Positions 8,200-15,288 of a stretch of 64,000 nt of DNA are shown here, one piece after another. The notes under the pieces were generated by a model. That model did no database searches. It was not told the origin of the DNA and saw only the letters and a program-made list of their open reading frames with translations. Source of the stretch: Cohnella thermotolerans DSM 17683 (GTDB taxonomy: Bacteria; Bacillota; Bacilli; Paenibacillales; Paenibacillaceae); NCBI RefSeq assembly GCF_000429825.1, contig NZ_KE386955.1:62001-126000 (forward strand). The letters are read 5' to 3'. The translations under genes and the position numbers were made by a program. Within the stretch, counting starts at the first letter, position 1; each line of letters starts with the position of its first letter.

Positions 8200-8628
8200 T
8201 TACGCTCCGTTATTCTTCCACATCGACGTGACCGCCTGCCGGATCGCTTCCGTATCGGGAAGGGCTTCGGCGCTGCCGGGCCCGACAATCAAATCGGCGA
8301 ACGGAAGCGATTCGGCCGTAAGCAGACGCTCTCCCGAGACGATGACGAGATAGCGGAAGCCGACGCTCTTGACCTTGGCGCAATAGCGCTCCAGCCGCCT
8401 CGTCTCCGCTTCGTCCTCCGGATCGTAATAATGGTAGGCCGGCAGCGTGACCGTTCTTCCGCGGAACGCCGTCTCGATCGGCGCCAGCCAGTCGCCGGCA
8501 GCGGCGATCTTGTCCGTCGCTTCGGCCGGCGTCTCCCGCCCGTTCAAACCGGAGACCGGGAGCAGGCAAGTGTCCAAATAAGGCTGCAAATCCGCCCATC
8601 GATCCGTATCCAGCTCGCTGAATTTCAT
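8200..8628 (-). CDS. ypiF: DUF2487 protein YpiF
   Basis: A 142-residue soluble protein starting MKFSELDTDRW with the mid-section WLAPIETAFRGRTVTLPAYHYY and the tail VTSMWKN. Length and position directly before qcrABC match YpiF (DUF2487) of Bacillus, whose function is unknown. The start is placed at 8628; GGGAGGA lies about twelve bases upstream, a long spacing. It sits 22 bases after the esterase gene, on the same strand. Confidence 0.78.
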   Translation of the reverse strand: MKFSELDTDRWADLQPYLDTCLLPVSGLNGRETPAEATDKIAAAGDWLAPIETAFRGRTVTLPAYHYYDPEDEAETRRLERYCAKVKSVGFRYLVIVSGERLLTAESLPFADLIVGPGSAEALPDTEAIRQAVTSMWKNNGA

Positions 8629-8650
8629 AAACGTTTGACTTCCTCCCGCG

Positions 8651-9613
8651 TTAGAGCATTTCCTGGAAAAAGGCCATCGCCTTCTCGTCGAAGCCCGGCA
8701 GCCATTCGTGGCCGAAATCGGGATAAACGACGAACCGTTTGGGCGCCGTGATTTTGTTATAAGCCGCGAATTGGGTCGACGGCGGCGTGATCGTATCCAT
8801 GAGGCCGACACCCATGAGCACTTCTCCCCGAATGCGCGGAGCGAGATGCTGGACGTCGATATAGCCTAGCTGACGGAAAAAGGCGTCTTCCCGCTCGTGC
8901 GTCGGATCGAACTTCCGGAAATAGTCCCGGATCTCCTCGTAGGCGTCCTTGGCCAAATCCATCTCCCATACCCGGCGGTAATCGCTAAGGAACGGATAAA
9001 CGGGCGCGAGCCTCGCGATCCGCGGCTCCAACGCGGCGCAGGCGAGCGTCAAAGCGCCTCCCTGGGAAGCGCCGCTGGCGGCGACGCGCTTCGGATCGAC
9101 TTCGGGCAATTCCATCGCGATGCCGGCCAATTGGGCCGCGTCCAGGAAGACATGCCGGAACAGCAGGTTGTCCGGATGGTCGTCCGCTCCGCGGATAATA
9201 TGGCCGCGCAGCGTGTTCCCTTTCACGCCGCCGGTATCTTCGGACTTGCCGCCTTGCCCTCTGACGTCCATCGCGAGAACCGAGAAGCCAAGCGCGGCGT
9301 ATCCGAGTCTCGACGTCCAGTCCCCTGAATTGCCGGCATAGCCGTGAAACTGAACGATGGCCGGATGCGGCTCCTTGGCCTGCTTCGGCTTCACGTATTG
9401 CGCGTAAATGCGGGCTCCACGCACCCCGGTAAAATATAAATCGTAGCATTCGGCAAAAGGCACCTGGAACGAAGCGGGCGTTATCGAGAGCTGCGGGTCC
9501 ACTGCGCGCATCTCTGCGATGGCGCGATCCCAGTAAGCGTCGAAATCGTCCGGCTTCGGATTGATCCCCCCGTATTGCTGCAGTTGCTCCAGAGGCATAT
9601 CGACCAATGGCAC
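8651..9613 (-). CDS. Acetylxylan esterase (AXE1 / cephalosporin-C deacetylase family)
   Basis: A 320-residue alpha/beta hydrolase of carbohydrate esterase family 7. The nucleophile elbow GASQGG puts Ser at 183; the charge relay is likely Asp 273 (GLMDTITPP) and His 302 (DFGHEWLP). The N-terminal MPLVDMPLEQLQQYGG and the RGQGGKSEDTGG block are typical of the family. It has no signal peptide, so it should act in the cytosol on acetylated xylo-oligosaccharides or similar esters. The start is GTG at 9613 with AAAGGG upstream. It does not occur here in B. subtilis, so it is an insertion into the ypi region. Confidence 0.9.
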   Translation of the reverse strand: MPLVDMPLEQLQQYGGINPKPDDFDAYWDRAIAEMRAVDPQLSITPASFQVPFAECYDLYFTGVRGARIYAQYVKPKQAKEPHPAIVQFHGYAGNSGDWTSRLGYAALGFSVLAMDVRGQGGKSEDTGGVKGNTLRGHIIRGADDHPDNLLFRHVFLDAAQLAGIAMELPEVDPKRVAASGASQGGALTLACAALEPRIARLAPVYPFLSDYRRVWEMDLAKDAYEEIRDYFRKFDPTHEREDAFFRQLGYIDVQHLAPRIRGEVLMGVGLMDTITPPSTQFAAYNKITAPKRFVVYPDFGHEWLPGFDEKAMAFFQEML

Positions 9614-9703
9614 GTTGTTTCATCCCTTTCACGGTATGTATAGGTAGGAAACATTCCTAGTCCATCCTACTTCAAATACCGGCGGGAGGAAAGCACTTTC
9701 GCG

Positions 9704-9761
9704 GAAAAAAAAGAACCGCCCGCCGGGCGGAAACCATCGGTTTCCCGTCCCGGCCGGGCGG
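9704..9761 (-). terminator. Intrinsic terminator after the IDEAL gene
   Basis: On the minus strand CCGCCC-GGC-GGGCGG is followed by TTCTTTTTTTT; an outer arm at 9755-9761 can extend the fold. It lies between the IDEAL-domain gene and the esterase. Confidence 0.8.
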
Positions 9762-9795
9762 AACGCTGTTTGAGGCTCGCCGGCTTGCGGCGGCT

Positions 9796-9975
9796 CTACG
9801 GTTGCAAGGTCTTCAACTCATCGGTGAGACGCAGGAACGTCTCCGCGTCTCCCTTCGCCAGCGCATCGTCGATCGCCTCGTAAATCTTTTCCGTCCGGTG
9901 TTTGCGCAGCGCCTCGTCAAGGACCATTTCCGCCGCCAAACCCAGTAACGTCTCATAGGCGACTTTCATGTCCAT
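9796..9975 (-). CDS. Stand-alone IDEAL-domain protein
   Basis: A 59-residue protein made almost entirely of an IDEAL domain: YETLLGLAAEMVLDEALRKH, then YEAIDDALAKGDAETF and LRLTDELK. In B. subtilis the gene at this position is ypiB (UPF0302), whose C-terminus carries such a domain, so this may be a reduced relative. The start ATG at 9975 is set by GGAGGT seven bases upstream; an in-frame TTG at 9990 lies inside the site and is rejected. Its function is unknown; IDEAL domains are found in small regulatory proteins. Confidence 0.75.
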   Translation of the reverse strand: MDMKVAYETLLGLAAEMVLDEALRKHRTEKIYEAIDDALAKGDAETFLRLTDELKTLQP

Positions 9976-10155
9976 CGGTTGCACCTCCAAATTCCGGCGT
10001 AAAGGGCTCCTTAGGGGTTGGCGTTCGGATAACCTTTCTCCGCGTTGCTGGCCGCCGTGCGCCGCATGCTTCGCAAAACGGTGTCGTCCTCTCCCGCACC
10101 ATGGCGGCGGAAGATTCCATGCGGTGCGTTTTCAACGGCATGAACGGTCGCCCGG

Positions 10156-10287
10156 TTAGATCGCGCCGGCTCCCACTAAAGCATATTCATCGATGTCGGC
10201 CCCGTTCAGGACAATGGCCCCCATGCCGATCAATGTACCTTTGCCTATGCGGCCATCCCGGAAGATCGCCGCTTGCTCGCGGCGCCG
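10156..10287 (-). pseudogene. Remnant of a gamma-carbonic-anhydrase-like gene
   Basis: On the minus strand this stretch reads RIGKGTLIGMGAIVLNGADI and then DEYALVGAGAI before a stop. That is the left-handed beta-helix repeat near the C-terminal third of gamma-carbonic anhydrases (YtoA/PaaY type, usual form IGMGAIVLDGA). A stop at 10288-10290 and unrelated sequence upstream leave only about 43 codons of about 170, so it is a decayed fragment. The rest of 9976-10342 shows no gene. Confidence 0.55.
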
Positions 10288-10342
10288 TCACGCTCGCTGC
10301 TGCGGCGGCCCGCCGCCTTGCCCGCTCTTCCCGCTTCCCGCC

Positions 10343-11539
10343 TTAGACGCCCGACCATTGCAAGCGGTCCTCGAAGCGAACTTCGTTGCCGGTCACCATT
10401 CGCCTTCCTTGCGGCGTCATCCGGACGACCGGCTCTCCGCCTTCCGTCTCGCCCCACATCAGCAGCCCCAGATGCATCATCGAGCCGAGCACCCTTTTCC
10501 GAAGCACGTCCTGGGGAGTGTCGTAGTAGAAGGGCTTGACGAGCGGGAGCAGAATACGCTCGATCGACTCGACGGTCGTCCATTCGCCCGCCAGCCGGGA
10601 CACCCATTGGACGAGCGAGATGAGGTTCGGCACCGGGGTTTTGTACAGCTTGAGCCAAAACCGGTAGAGGGCGGAAGGATCGACGCGCTCGCTTCCAGAT
10701 GCCCGGCGCTCGCCTTCGGCTGTCAGCGCAAGGCGGTCCGGCAGCTCCTGCAGCCAATTCTCAAAGCAGCAATAATCGTACAGCAGGGAGAAGCGGTCCG
10801 GGTAATCCCGGTACCTGCGACCGTAGCCGAACCGCCATGCGCTCCGCCCCGGCGCCGTCTCGGCGACGTTCATCAGCTCGAGCGCCTGCTGCAGCTGACG
10901 CTTGTACATAACGCTGTCGGCCGTCAGCGGGACGTCGTTGTCCCGCACGAAGAGGAGCAGCGCCCGGACGTCGTCTTCCGCGAGCCCTCTCTCGTCGCGG
11001 TAAACGCTAGGTTCGCCGCGAACGTCGAGCGACGCGCGGAATTTGCGGTCGAGCGCTTCGCACAAGCGCCTTTTTACGTCGTCCGGTACGTGATACAGAA
11101 ACCGCGTTTGGTGCGAGAAGCCATTGAACAGCCACCCGAACCTTTTGAATCTCGCGATCGCGCTTCGCGCCGAGTTTTCCGGCTCCGGCGGAGGCGGCTC
11201 CGCCCGCTTCGGGCGTTTGCCGCGCCCGTCCGGCTTCTGAAGCTGCGGCGGCTCGGAAGCTTGCAAGGCCGGCTCGGGCGCCGGCAGTTGCGCCCGAGCG
11301 GCCAGCTCTTCCAGGCTGTAAGCCGCGCGCTGCTCGAACAGCAGCGAGTTCAGAAAGCGCAAATCCTCGAGGCTGATGTCCTGGACGCGGGATTCGAGCA
11401 CATCGCGCCTTTGAACGGTCGACAGAATCGTCTGGATCAGCTCGTTCTTGGAATGGCTGCTGCACTCGCACCGGTACGTGTCGGCGATGCGGGTCAACTG
11501 GTCGATATCGGCGTAACAAAGCATATCCGCCAAATTCAT
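10343..11539 (-). CDS. Protein of unknown function, 398 residues
   Basis: I do not recognise this protein. It begins MNLADMLCYADIDQLTRIAD and has an all-helical N-terminal domain of about 90 residues that resembles a small DNA- or protein-binding fold. A Pro/Lys-rich linker (about 95-130, KPDGRGKRPKRAEPPPPEPE) follows, then a long helical C-terminal part with many Trp and Tyr (GWLFNGFSHQTRFLYHVPDD, FGYGRRYRDYPDRFSLLYDY). The last 60 residues look like a winged helix (LGSMMHLGLLMWGETEGGEP). No signal peptide or membrane segment. Start 11539 has CGGGGA six bases upstream; the in-frame ATG at 11545 does not. Confidence 0.7.
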   Translation of the reverse strand: MNLADMLCYADIDQLTRIADTYRCECSSHSKNELIQTILSTVQRRDVLESRVQDISLEDLRFLNSLLFEQRAAYSLEELAARAQLPAPEPALQASEPPQLQKPDGRGKRPKRAEPPPPEPENSARSAIARFKRFGWLFNGFSHQTRFLYHVPDDVKRRLCEALDRKFRASLDVRGEPSVYRDERGLAEDDVRALLLFVRDNDVPLTADSVMYKRQLQQALELMNVAETAPGRSAWRFGYGRRYRDYPDRFSLLYDYCCFENWLQELPDRLALTAEGERRASGSERVDPSALYRFWLKLYKTPVPNLISLVQWVSRLAGEWTTVESIERILLPLVKPFYYDTPQDVLRKRVLGSMMHLGLLMWGETEGGEPVVRMTPQGRRMVTGNEVRFEDRLQWSGV

Positions 11540-11630
11540 CGGCATTCCCCGTTTCCGGAGGATTTATCTACCATTATGGGTGGATCGCCGTTCGTTTAAA
11601 CGTTGCGGGACGCAATTGACGAGAATAACG

Positions 11631-11678
11631 ACAAAGAGGGCAATCCTTGGAGGCTGAATCGCCTCGCTGGATTGCCCT
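11631..11678 (-). terminator. Probable terminator of the sigma-factor operon
   Basis: A perfect 10-base inverted repeat (AGGGCAATCC at 11637-11646, GGATTGCCCT at 11669-11678) with an inner AGGC/GCCT hairpin. On the minus strand it is followed by CTTTGTCGTT, a weak U-rich tract. It lies 60 bases after the histidine-phosphatase gene. Confidence 0.55.
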
Positions 11679-11740
11679 GCCGTATCGGCGCATATTCGCG
11701 CTATGCAGCACGTCCTACATATGTATAGAACCCGCCGATC

Positions 11741-12337
11741 TCAAACGGGTGTATCGTTCAAATGGGCGGTGCAGTTATGCAAAATCGGAACCCATCGTCC
11801 GTCCTCGCGGTCGAGAATGGTGAGCGACAAATTCGAAATGTGCGAATCGTCCACGCCCGTCTGCAGCGCCTGGAGCATCTGCGCGAGGAAGCTGCCGTGC
11901 GTGACGACGAGCCAGCTCTCCCCCGGATGAAGATCGGCGAACTGTTCGACGAACGCAAGCCCCCTGGCCCTCACCTGCGCGTCCGTCTCCTGGTCCGGCA
12001 CAAGGCGGCGCCAGTCTTTGCCCCAGCGGGCCAACCGTTCCGCTTCGGTCGTGCCTTCCGCTTCGCCGAAGCTACGCTCCCTCAGCCGCTCGTCCATCAG
12101 CAGCGGAATGCCGAGCCGCTCCGCCAGAATATGTCCCGTCATCGCCGCCCGCTGGAGATCGCTCGCGACGACGCCGTGCCATACCCAGCTCTCCTGGGTT
12201 AACCGGTGCGCCAGCCGATGGGCCTGCATTTTCCCTTCCGCGCTTAAGGGGATGTCCGTCGTGCCTTGGATTTTGCCCGCTTTGTTCCAAGAAGTCAAGC
12301 CGTGACGCACCCATCCCATCCTCATATATGAGCTCAT
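11741..12337 (-). CDS. Histidine phosphatase (phosphoglycerate-mutase-like)
   Basis: A 198-residue branch-1 histidine phosphatase. The phospho-acceptor motif RHG is at 11-13 (VRHGLTSWNKAGKIQG), the acid/base Glu lies in LRERSFGEAEG, and the second catalytic His is in VVTHGSFL. These enzymes are cytosolic and dephosphorylate small metabolites or proteins; the substrate cannot be read from the sequence. Its ATG overlaps the stop of the anti-sigma gene (ATGA), so it is the third gene of the sigma operon. That linkage suggests expression with the sigma factor rather than with central glycolysis. Confidence 0.88.
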   Translation of the reverse strand: MSSYMRMGWVRHGLTSWNKAGKIQGTTDIPLSAEGKMQAHRLAHRLTQESWVWHGVVASDLQRAAMTGHILAERLGIPLLMDERLRERSFGEAEGTTEAERLARWGKDWRRLVPDQETDAQVRARGLAFVEQFADLHPGESWLVVTHGSFLAQMLQALQTGVDDSHISNLSLTILDREDGRWVPILHNCTAHLNDTPV

Positions 12338-12942
12338 GCGCGCACTCTCGTAAACCAGTTCAGAATGAGCAGCGTCATCATGACGCCGAGCAAACTCAAC
12401 GCGATCCAGTATTCGGGCATAACCGGATTTACGTGAAGCACGATCGGGTCGCTAAGGCTGGCGACGGGAACGTCGATAAACATGTTGCTGGCCAGGCGGT
12501 TGCCCGACTCGTAGGCGTCGGCGGTCTCCATGACGCCCCCCGCGGGAGCGCCCGAACCGTGTATCCGATTGTAAACCGTATAAAACAGTCCGCCCATAAA
12601 AATGGTCAGAATCGCCGCGAGCAGTCCTCCGACTTTGAGCCGGAACCTTCCCGTGAACGAGTAGGTGCGCCGCACCGCCGGCATGAACCAGCTCTGCTCC
12701 GCGTATATCCGTTGCATGACGTTCTGGTTCACTTCTTCGTCGGTGGCGATGTCAACCGTCAAGGCGTCGCCGAGCTGCAAGTCGCGGATCAGCTTCGAGC
12801 TCTCTTCCCACAGGCGGAATTCCTCGGAGCAGGCCGGACAAACGGCCAGATGCTCCTCGATGAACAACCGCTCGGAAGGCTCCGCCAAGCCGTCCCAATA
12901 ATCGTTAAACCGCTCCTGGATGAGGTCGCAGTCGCTTTTCAT
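12334..12942 (-). CDS. Membrane anti-sigma factor with zinc-finger (zf-HC2)
   Basis: A 202-residue protein. The N-terminal cytosolic zinc anti-sigma domain has the HxxxCxxC signature (EEHLAVCPACSEEF, residues about 29-42). A transmembrane segment follows near residues 100-120 (GGLLAAILTIFMGGLFYTVY), then an extracytoplasmic stretch and a second C-terminal membrane segment (WIALSLLGVMMTLLILNWF). Such proteins hold an ECF sigma at the membrane until a signal triggers release. The start at 12942 overlaps the sigma-factor stop (ATGA). The two-helix topology is slightly unusual for this class. Confidence 0.85.
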   Translation of the reverse strand: MKSDCDLIQERFNDYWDGLAEPSERLFIEEHLAVCPACSEEFRLWEESSKLIRDLQLGDALTVDIATDEEVNQNVMQRIYAEQSWFMPAVRRTYSFTGRFRLKVGGLLAAILTIFMGGLFYTVYNRIHGSGAPAGGVMETADAYESGNRLASNMFIDVPVASLSDPIVLHVNPVMPEYWIALSLLGVMMTLLILNWFTRVRA

Positions 12943-13535
12943 CGAACTTTCATCTCCTCGTAATCCTGCACGAATGCCGGTTCGTTGAAATAGGGCTCCA
13001 TCTGCGTCTTGACGCTCGCGCGGGCGCGGAACAACAGCGACTTCACGGCGCTGACCGTCTGACCCAATATGCTGGCGATCTCCTGATAATCCAACCCGTC
13101 GTATTCCCGGAGAATAAGCGCGGACCGCTGCTTCTCGGGCAGGTTGTTGATCGCCTCCCGAACCATCGTGACCTTCTCGTTGCGCAGCAGCGTCTGTTCC
13201 GGGGCCGCTTCCGACGGGGCGGCCGGTATGTACGCGCTGTCGTCCAGCGACATATGCGCAGCTTTGTGCTTGCGAAGCTCGCTGAGCACCGTATTGCGAG
13301 CGATCGTATACAGCCAGGTGGAGAATGACGCATCGATCTCCCGGAACGAATGCAGGCTGCGGTAGGCCTTGTAAAACGTCTCGGAGCATAGGTCTTCGGC
13401 CATCAGCTCGAGCCTTGCGCTTCGGAGCATTTGATATATGAAGGAAAGAATTTTCTTCTGGTATCTTGCCATCAATATCGAATATAAATCCACATTGCCG
13501 TCCTTGATCTCCCGAATTAACTGAGAATCGGTCAT
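12939..13535 (-). CDS. ECF sigma-70 family RNA polymerase sigma factor
   Basis: A 198-residue ECF sigma factor. Region 2 includes the -10 recognition helix around AEDLCSETFYKAYRSLHSF and STWLYTIARNTVLSELRKH. Region 4 includes LPEKQRSALILREYDGLDYQ and EIASILGQTVSAVKSLLFRAR, the -35 helix-turn-helix. It heads a three-gene operon with its anti-sigma factor and a histidine phosphatase, all joined by four-base overlaps. It resembles the SigX/SigW/SigV group, but its regulon cannot be told from here. A 12-bp inverted repeat lies in its leader. Confidence 0.9.
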   Translation of the reverse strand: MTDSQLIREIKDGNVDLYSILMARYQKKILSFIYQMLRSARLELMAEDLCSETFYKAYRSLHSFREIDASFSTWLYTIARNTVLSELRKHKAAHMSLDDSAYIPAAPSEAAPEQTLLRNEKVTMVREAINNLPEKQRSALILREYDGLDYQEIASILGQTVSAVKSLLFRARASVKTQMEPYFNEPAFVQDYEEMKVR

Positions 13536-13573
13536 GGACTCCGCGATCCTCCCCCCTGCCAGGGTGGTCGTTC

Positions 13574-13601
13574 AGGGCCGGTATATCCTTATACCGGCCC
13601 T
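13574..13601. repeat. 12-bp inverted repeat in the sigma-operon leader
   Basis: AGGGCCGGTATA and TATACCGGCCCT are perfectly complementary around a four-base loop, 39 bases upstream of the sigma ATG. On the minus strand no U-tract follows, so it is not a normal terminator. It may be an operator or an RNA hairpin. A second small repeat (GCGCGT/ACGCGC) lies at about 13615-13630. Confidence 0.6.
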
Positions 13602-13677
13602 AAACGCAAAAGTTGCGCGTCTCACGCGCAGTTGAATTGAAAACAAGTCCAGTATTTTACATAACTAAAGGTATTGT

Positions 13678-13706
13678 ATCATATCGGGCGCGCTTCTTTG
13701 CTTAAA
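13678..13706 (-). promoter_or_regulatory. Candidate promoter of the ECF sigma operon
   Basis: On the minus strand TTTAAG (13701-13706), a 17-base spacer and TATGAT (13678-13683). The -10 is good and the -35 weak. It would give a leader of about 135 bases that includes the inverted repeat at 13574-13601. Confidence 0.4.
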
Positions 13707-13862
13707 AAATATTAAAATTGAACGTTCCAAAGTTCTCCAATCGGCCCGTTCTCGCCTGTCCCTTCCCCGCACGCCGGTTCTCATGAACCTCTTACCCGGG
13801 CAAAAGCCGCAATTCCGCCCATGTGAAGAAGCCCGTTCCTCTCTTCCGCCCACTGCGCCGCA

Positions 13863-13893
13863 CAAAACAAAAAACGCCGCTAAAATAGCGGCG
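13863..13893 (-). terminator. Intrinsic terminator of the small RNA
   Basis: On the minus strand CGCCGCT-ATTTT-AGCGGCG is followed by TTTTTTGTTTTG. It is the 3' end of the predicted small RNA and is separate from the tyrA terminator 190 bases upstream. Confidence 0.88.
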
Positions 13894-13949
13894 CGAGCGT
13901 TACGTCGAACACTCAATTATTGGATAGGAGTGGAGAGAAACCATACTGT
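13863..13949 (-). ncRNA. Predicted small RNA, about 85 nt
   Basis: A minus-strand unit with a consensus promoter, a predicted start near 13949 and a strong intrinsic terminator at 13863-13893, with no convincing gene between them. The RNA would carry an unpaired CU-rich stretch (TCTCTCCACTCCTATCC) that could pair with Shine-Dalgarno sequences, a small CACTC/GAGTG hairpin, and the terminator stem CGCCGCTA/TAGCGGCG. A 14-codon frame starts at the ATG at 13944 but has no ribosome site. It matches no RNA family I know. Bases 13707-13862 show nothing else. Confidence 0.6.
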
Positions 13950-13955
13950 ACTTTT

Positions 13956-13996
13956 ATTATATGTATCCGTTTCCAATTTGTCAATAAGCGCTTTCA
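13956..13996 (-). promoter_or_regulatory. Consensus sigma-A promoter with overlapping cre-like site
   Basis: On the minus strand TTGACA (13979-13984), exactly 17 bases, TATAAT (13956-13961): a perfect sigma-A promoter. Overlapping the -35 is TGAAAGCGCTTATT (13983-13996), which fits the CcpA operator consensus TGWAARCGYTWNCW at all positions but one. An operator there would be expected to repress. This is the only fully consensus promoter I found in the window. Confidence 0.75.
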
Positions 13997-14081
13997 AAAA
14001 TTTTGCGAACGTTTTCTCGGCAGCATTCTCTTTTAGCATCAAGCCGCCCGATCCCGAACGCTATAAAAATGATGACCAAGC

Positions 14082-14115
14082 AAAAAAGCCTCCGCCGTTC
14101 CGGGACGGCGGAGGC
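14082..14115 (-). terminator. Intrinsic terminator after tyrA
   Basis: On the minus strand GCCTCCGCCG, an eight-base loop, CGGCGGAGGC and TTTTTTG. It closes the hisC-tyrA transcript. Between it and the small-RNA promoter (13997-14081) nothing else is seen. Confidence 0.9.
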
Positions 14116-14136
14116 GCTTGGCAGGCAGCATTCCGA

Positions 14137-15285
14137 TTAAAAATAAACTTCATAATGCATGGATCGGATCAGGGCCACCGCCCGCTCCAAATCTTCCCGC
14201 TCCCTGAACGACAGGCGCAGCACGCCGGGGACGTCCTCCCGGCTCTCGATAATGTGCAGGTTGCTCAGGTTGATCCGCGCCTGCCCGAGCTCGGTGGCGA
14301 TACGGCCGACGACGCCCGGCTGGTCGGGGACGTTCACATAGCATTCGTGCAGCGAGGTGATCATGCCTTTGCGCCGCTCCGGCAGCCGGTTGCGGAAGTC
14401 GTTCGCCTTGCGGAACTGCTCCTCGACGCCCTCTCCATCTTCTTCCCGGAGCAGCCGGGTGAACCGATCCATCTCCTTCCGCCAATCGTCGAGCAACTTG
14501 AGGAGCACGTCTTTGTTGCTCACCAGAATGTCGCGCCAAATTTTCGGGTCGCTGGAGGCGATTCGGGTAATATCGCGAAACCCTCCCGCCGCCAGACTGC
14601 GGTACAGATCGTTCGACTCGTTGTACCCGGCGATCTGGTTGACCAGCGCGACCGCGATAATATGCGGAAGGTGGCTGATCGCGCCCACGATGCTGTCGTG
14701 GCCCGCGGCATCCGTCTTGACCACCTTCGCCCGCGTCCAGCGGAGCAAATTCTCCAGGGAGGCGACGGCTTCCGGAGGCGTCGCCTCGGTCGGCGTCAGC
14801 ACGTAGTAGGCGTTCTCGAACAGGTCCGCGCTTGCCGCCTCCACGCCCGAGCGCTCCGAGCCCGCCATCGGATGGCCGCCGATGAAGACGGCTCCTTGCA
14901 AGGCGAGCCGCTCCGCGTGAGCGACGACCGACGCCTTCGTGCTCCCGACGTCGGTCAGAATGCAGCCGGGCTTGAGCGGAAGCTTGGACAGCTCGTCGAT
15001 ATAATCGTTCAGCCGCCCGACCGGCACGCACAGGAAAATAAAGTCGGCGTCCGCCGCGGCGTCCGCGAGCGAAGTCGTCCCTTCGTCCACGACGCCGAGC
15101 GAGACGTATTTCTCCACCGATGCGGCGTTGACCGAATGGCCGACGACGCGCAGGCCCGGCTTGCCCTTCCAGCAAAGCGCGAGCGAGCCGCCGATCAGGC
15201 CGACGCCGAAGATGGCGATCTTCGTTGCCGCCCGCGGGGCTGCGGGCGGTTTCAAGCCGCTAAAGCCGCTGTTGTCTGCGCCCAT
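14137..15285 (-). CDS. tyrA: Prephenate dehydrogenase with ACT domain
   Basis: A 382-residue NAD-dependent dehydrogenase converting prephenate to 4-hydroxyphenylpyruvate for tyrosine. The Rossmann motif GVGLIGGSLAL is at about 27-37. The catalytic region contains GGHPMAGSERSGVEAA with the conserved His, and SHLPHIIAVAL. A C-terminal ACT domain (about 310-380, CYVNVPDQPGVVGRIATELG) implies tyrosine feedback control. The first 20 residues (rich in Pro and Ala) precede the Rossmann fold and may be dispensable. It starts three bases after the hisC stop and is the last gene of the unit. Confidence 0.94.
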   Translation of the reverse strand: MGADNSGFSGLKPPAAPRAATKIAIFGVGLIGGSLALCWKGKPGLRVVGHSVNAASVEKYVSLGVVDEGTTSLADAAADADFIFLCVPVGRLNDYIDELSKLPLKPGCILTDVGSTKASVVAHAERLALQGAVFIGGHPMAGSERSGVEAASADLFENAYYVLTPTEATPPEAVASLENLLRWTRAKVVKTDAAGHDSIVGAISHLPHIIAVALVNQIAGYNESNDLYRSLAAGGFRDITRIASSDPKIWRDILVSNKDVLLKLLDDWRKEMDRFTRLLREEDGEGVEEQFRKANDFRNRLPERRKGMITSLHECYVNVPDQPGVVGRIATELGQARINLSNLHIIESREDVPGVLRLSFREREDLERAVALIRSMHYEVYF

Positions 15286-15288
15286 CGG

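Noticed and set aside
9953-10141. 62-codon minus-strand frame next to the carbonic-anhydrase remnant
   Set aside because: It overlaps the IDEAL gene start in another frame and has no similarity to the end of a gamma-carbonic anhydrase.
10193-11599. Plus-strand open frame of 468 codons
   Set aside because: Antisense to the 398-residue gene, which has the better start and composition. No domain seen.
13904-13946. 14-codon frame in the predicted small RNA
   Set aside because: No ribosome site between the predicted transcript start and the ATG. It could be translated only as a near-leaderless message, so it is noted but not called.
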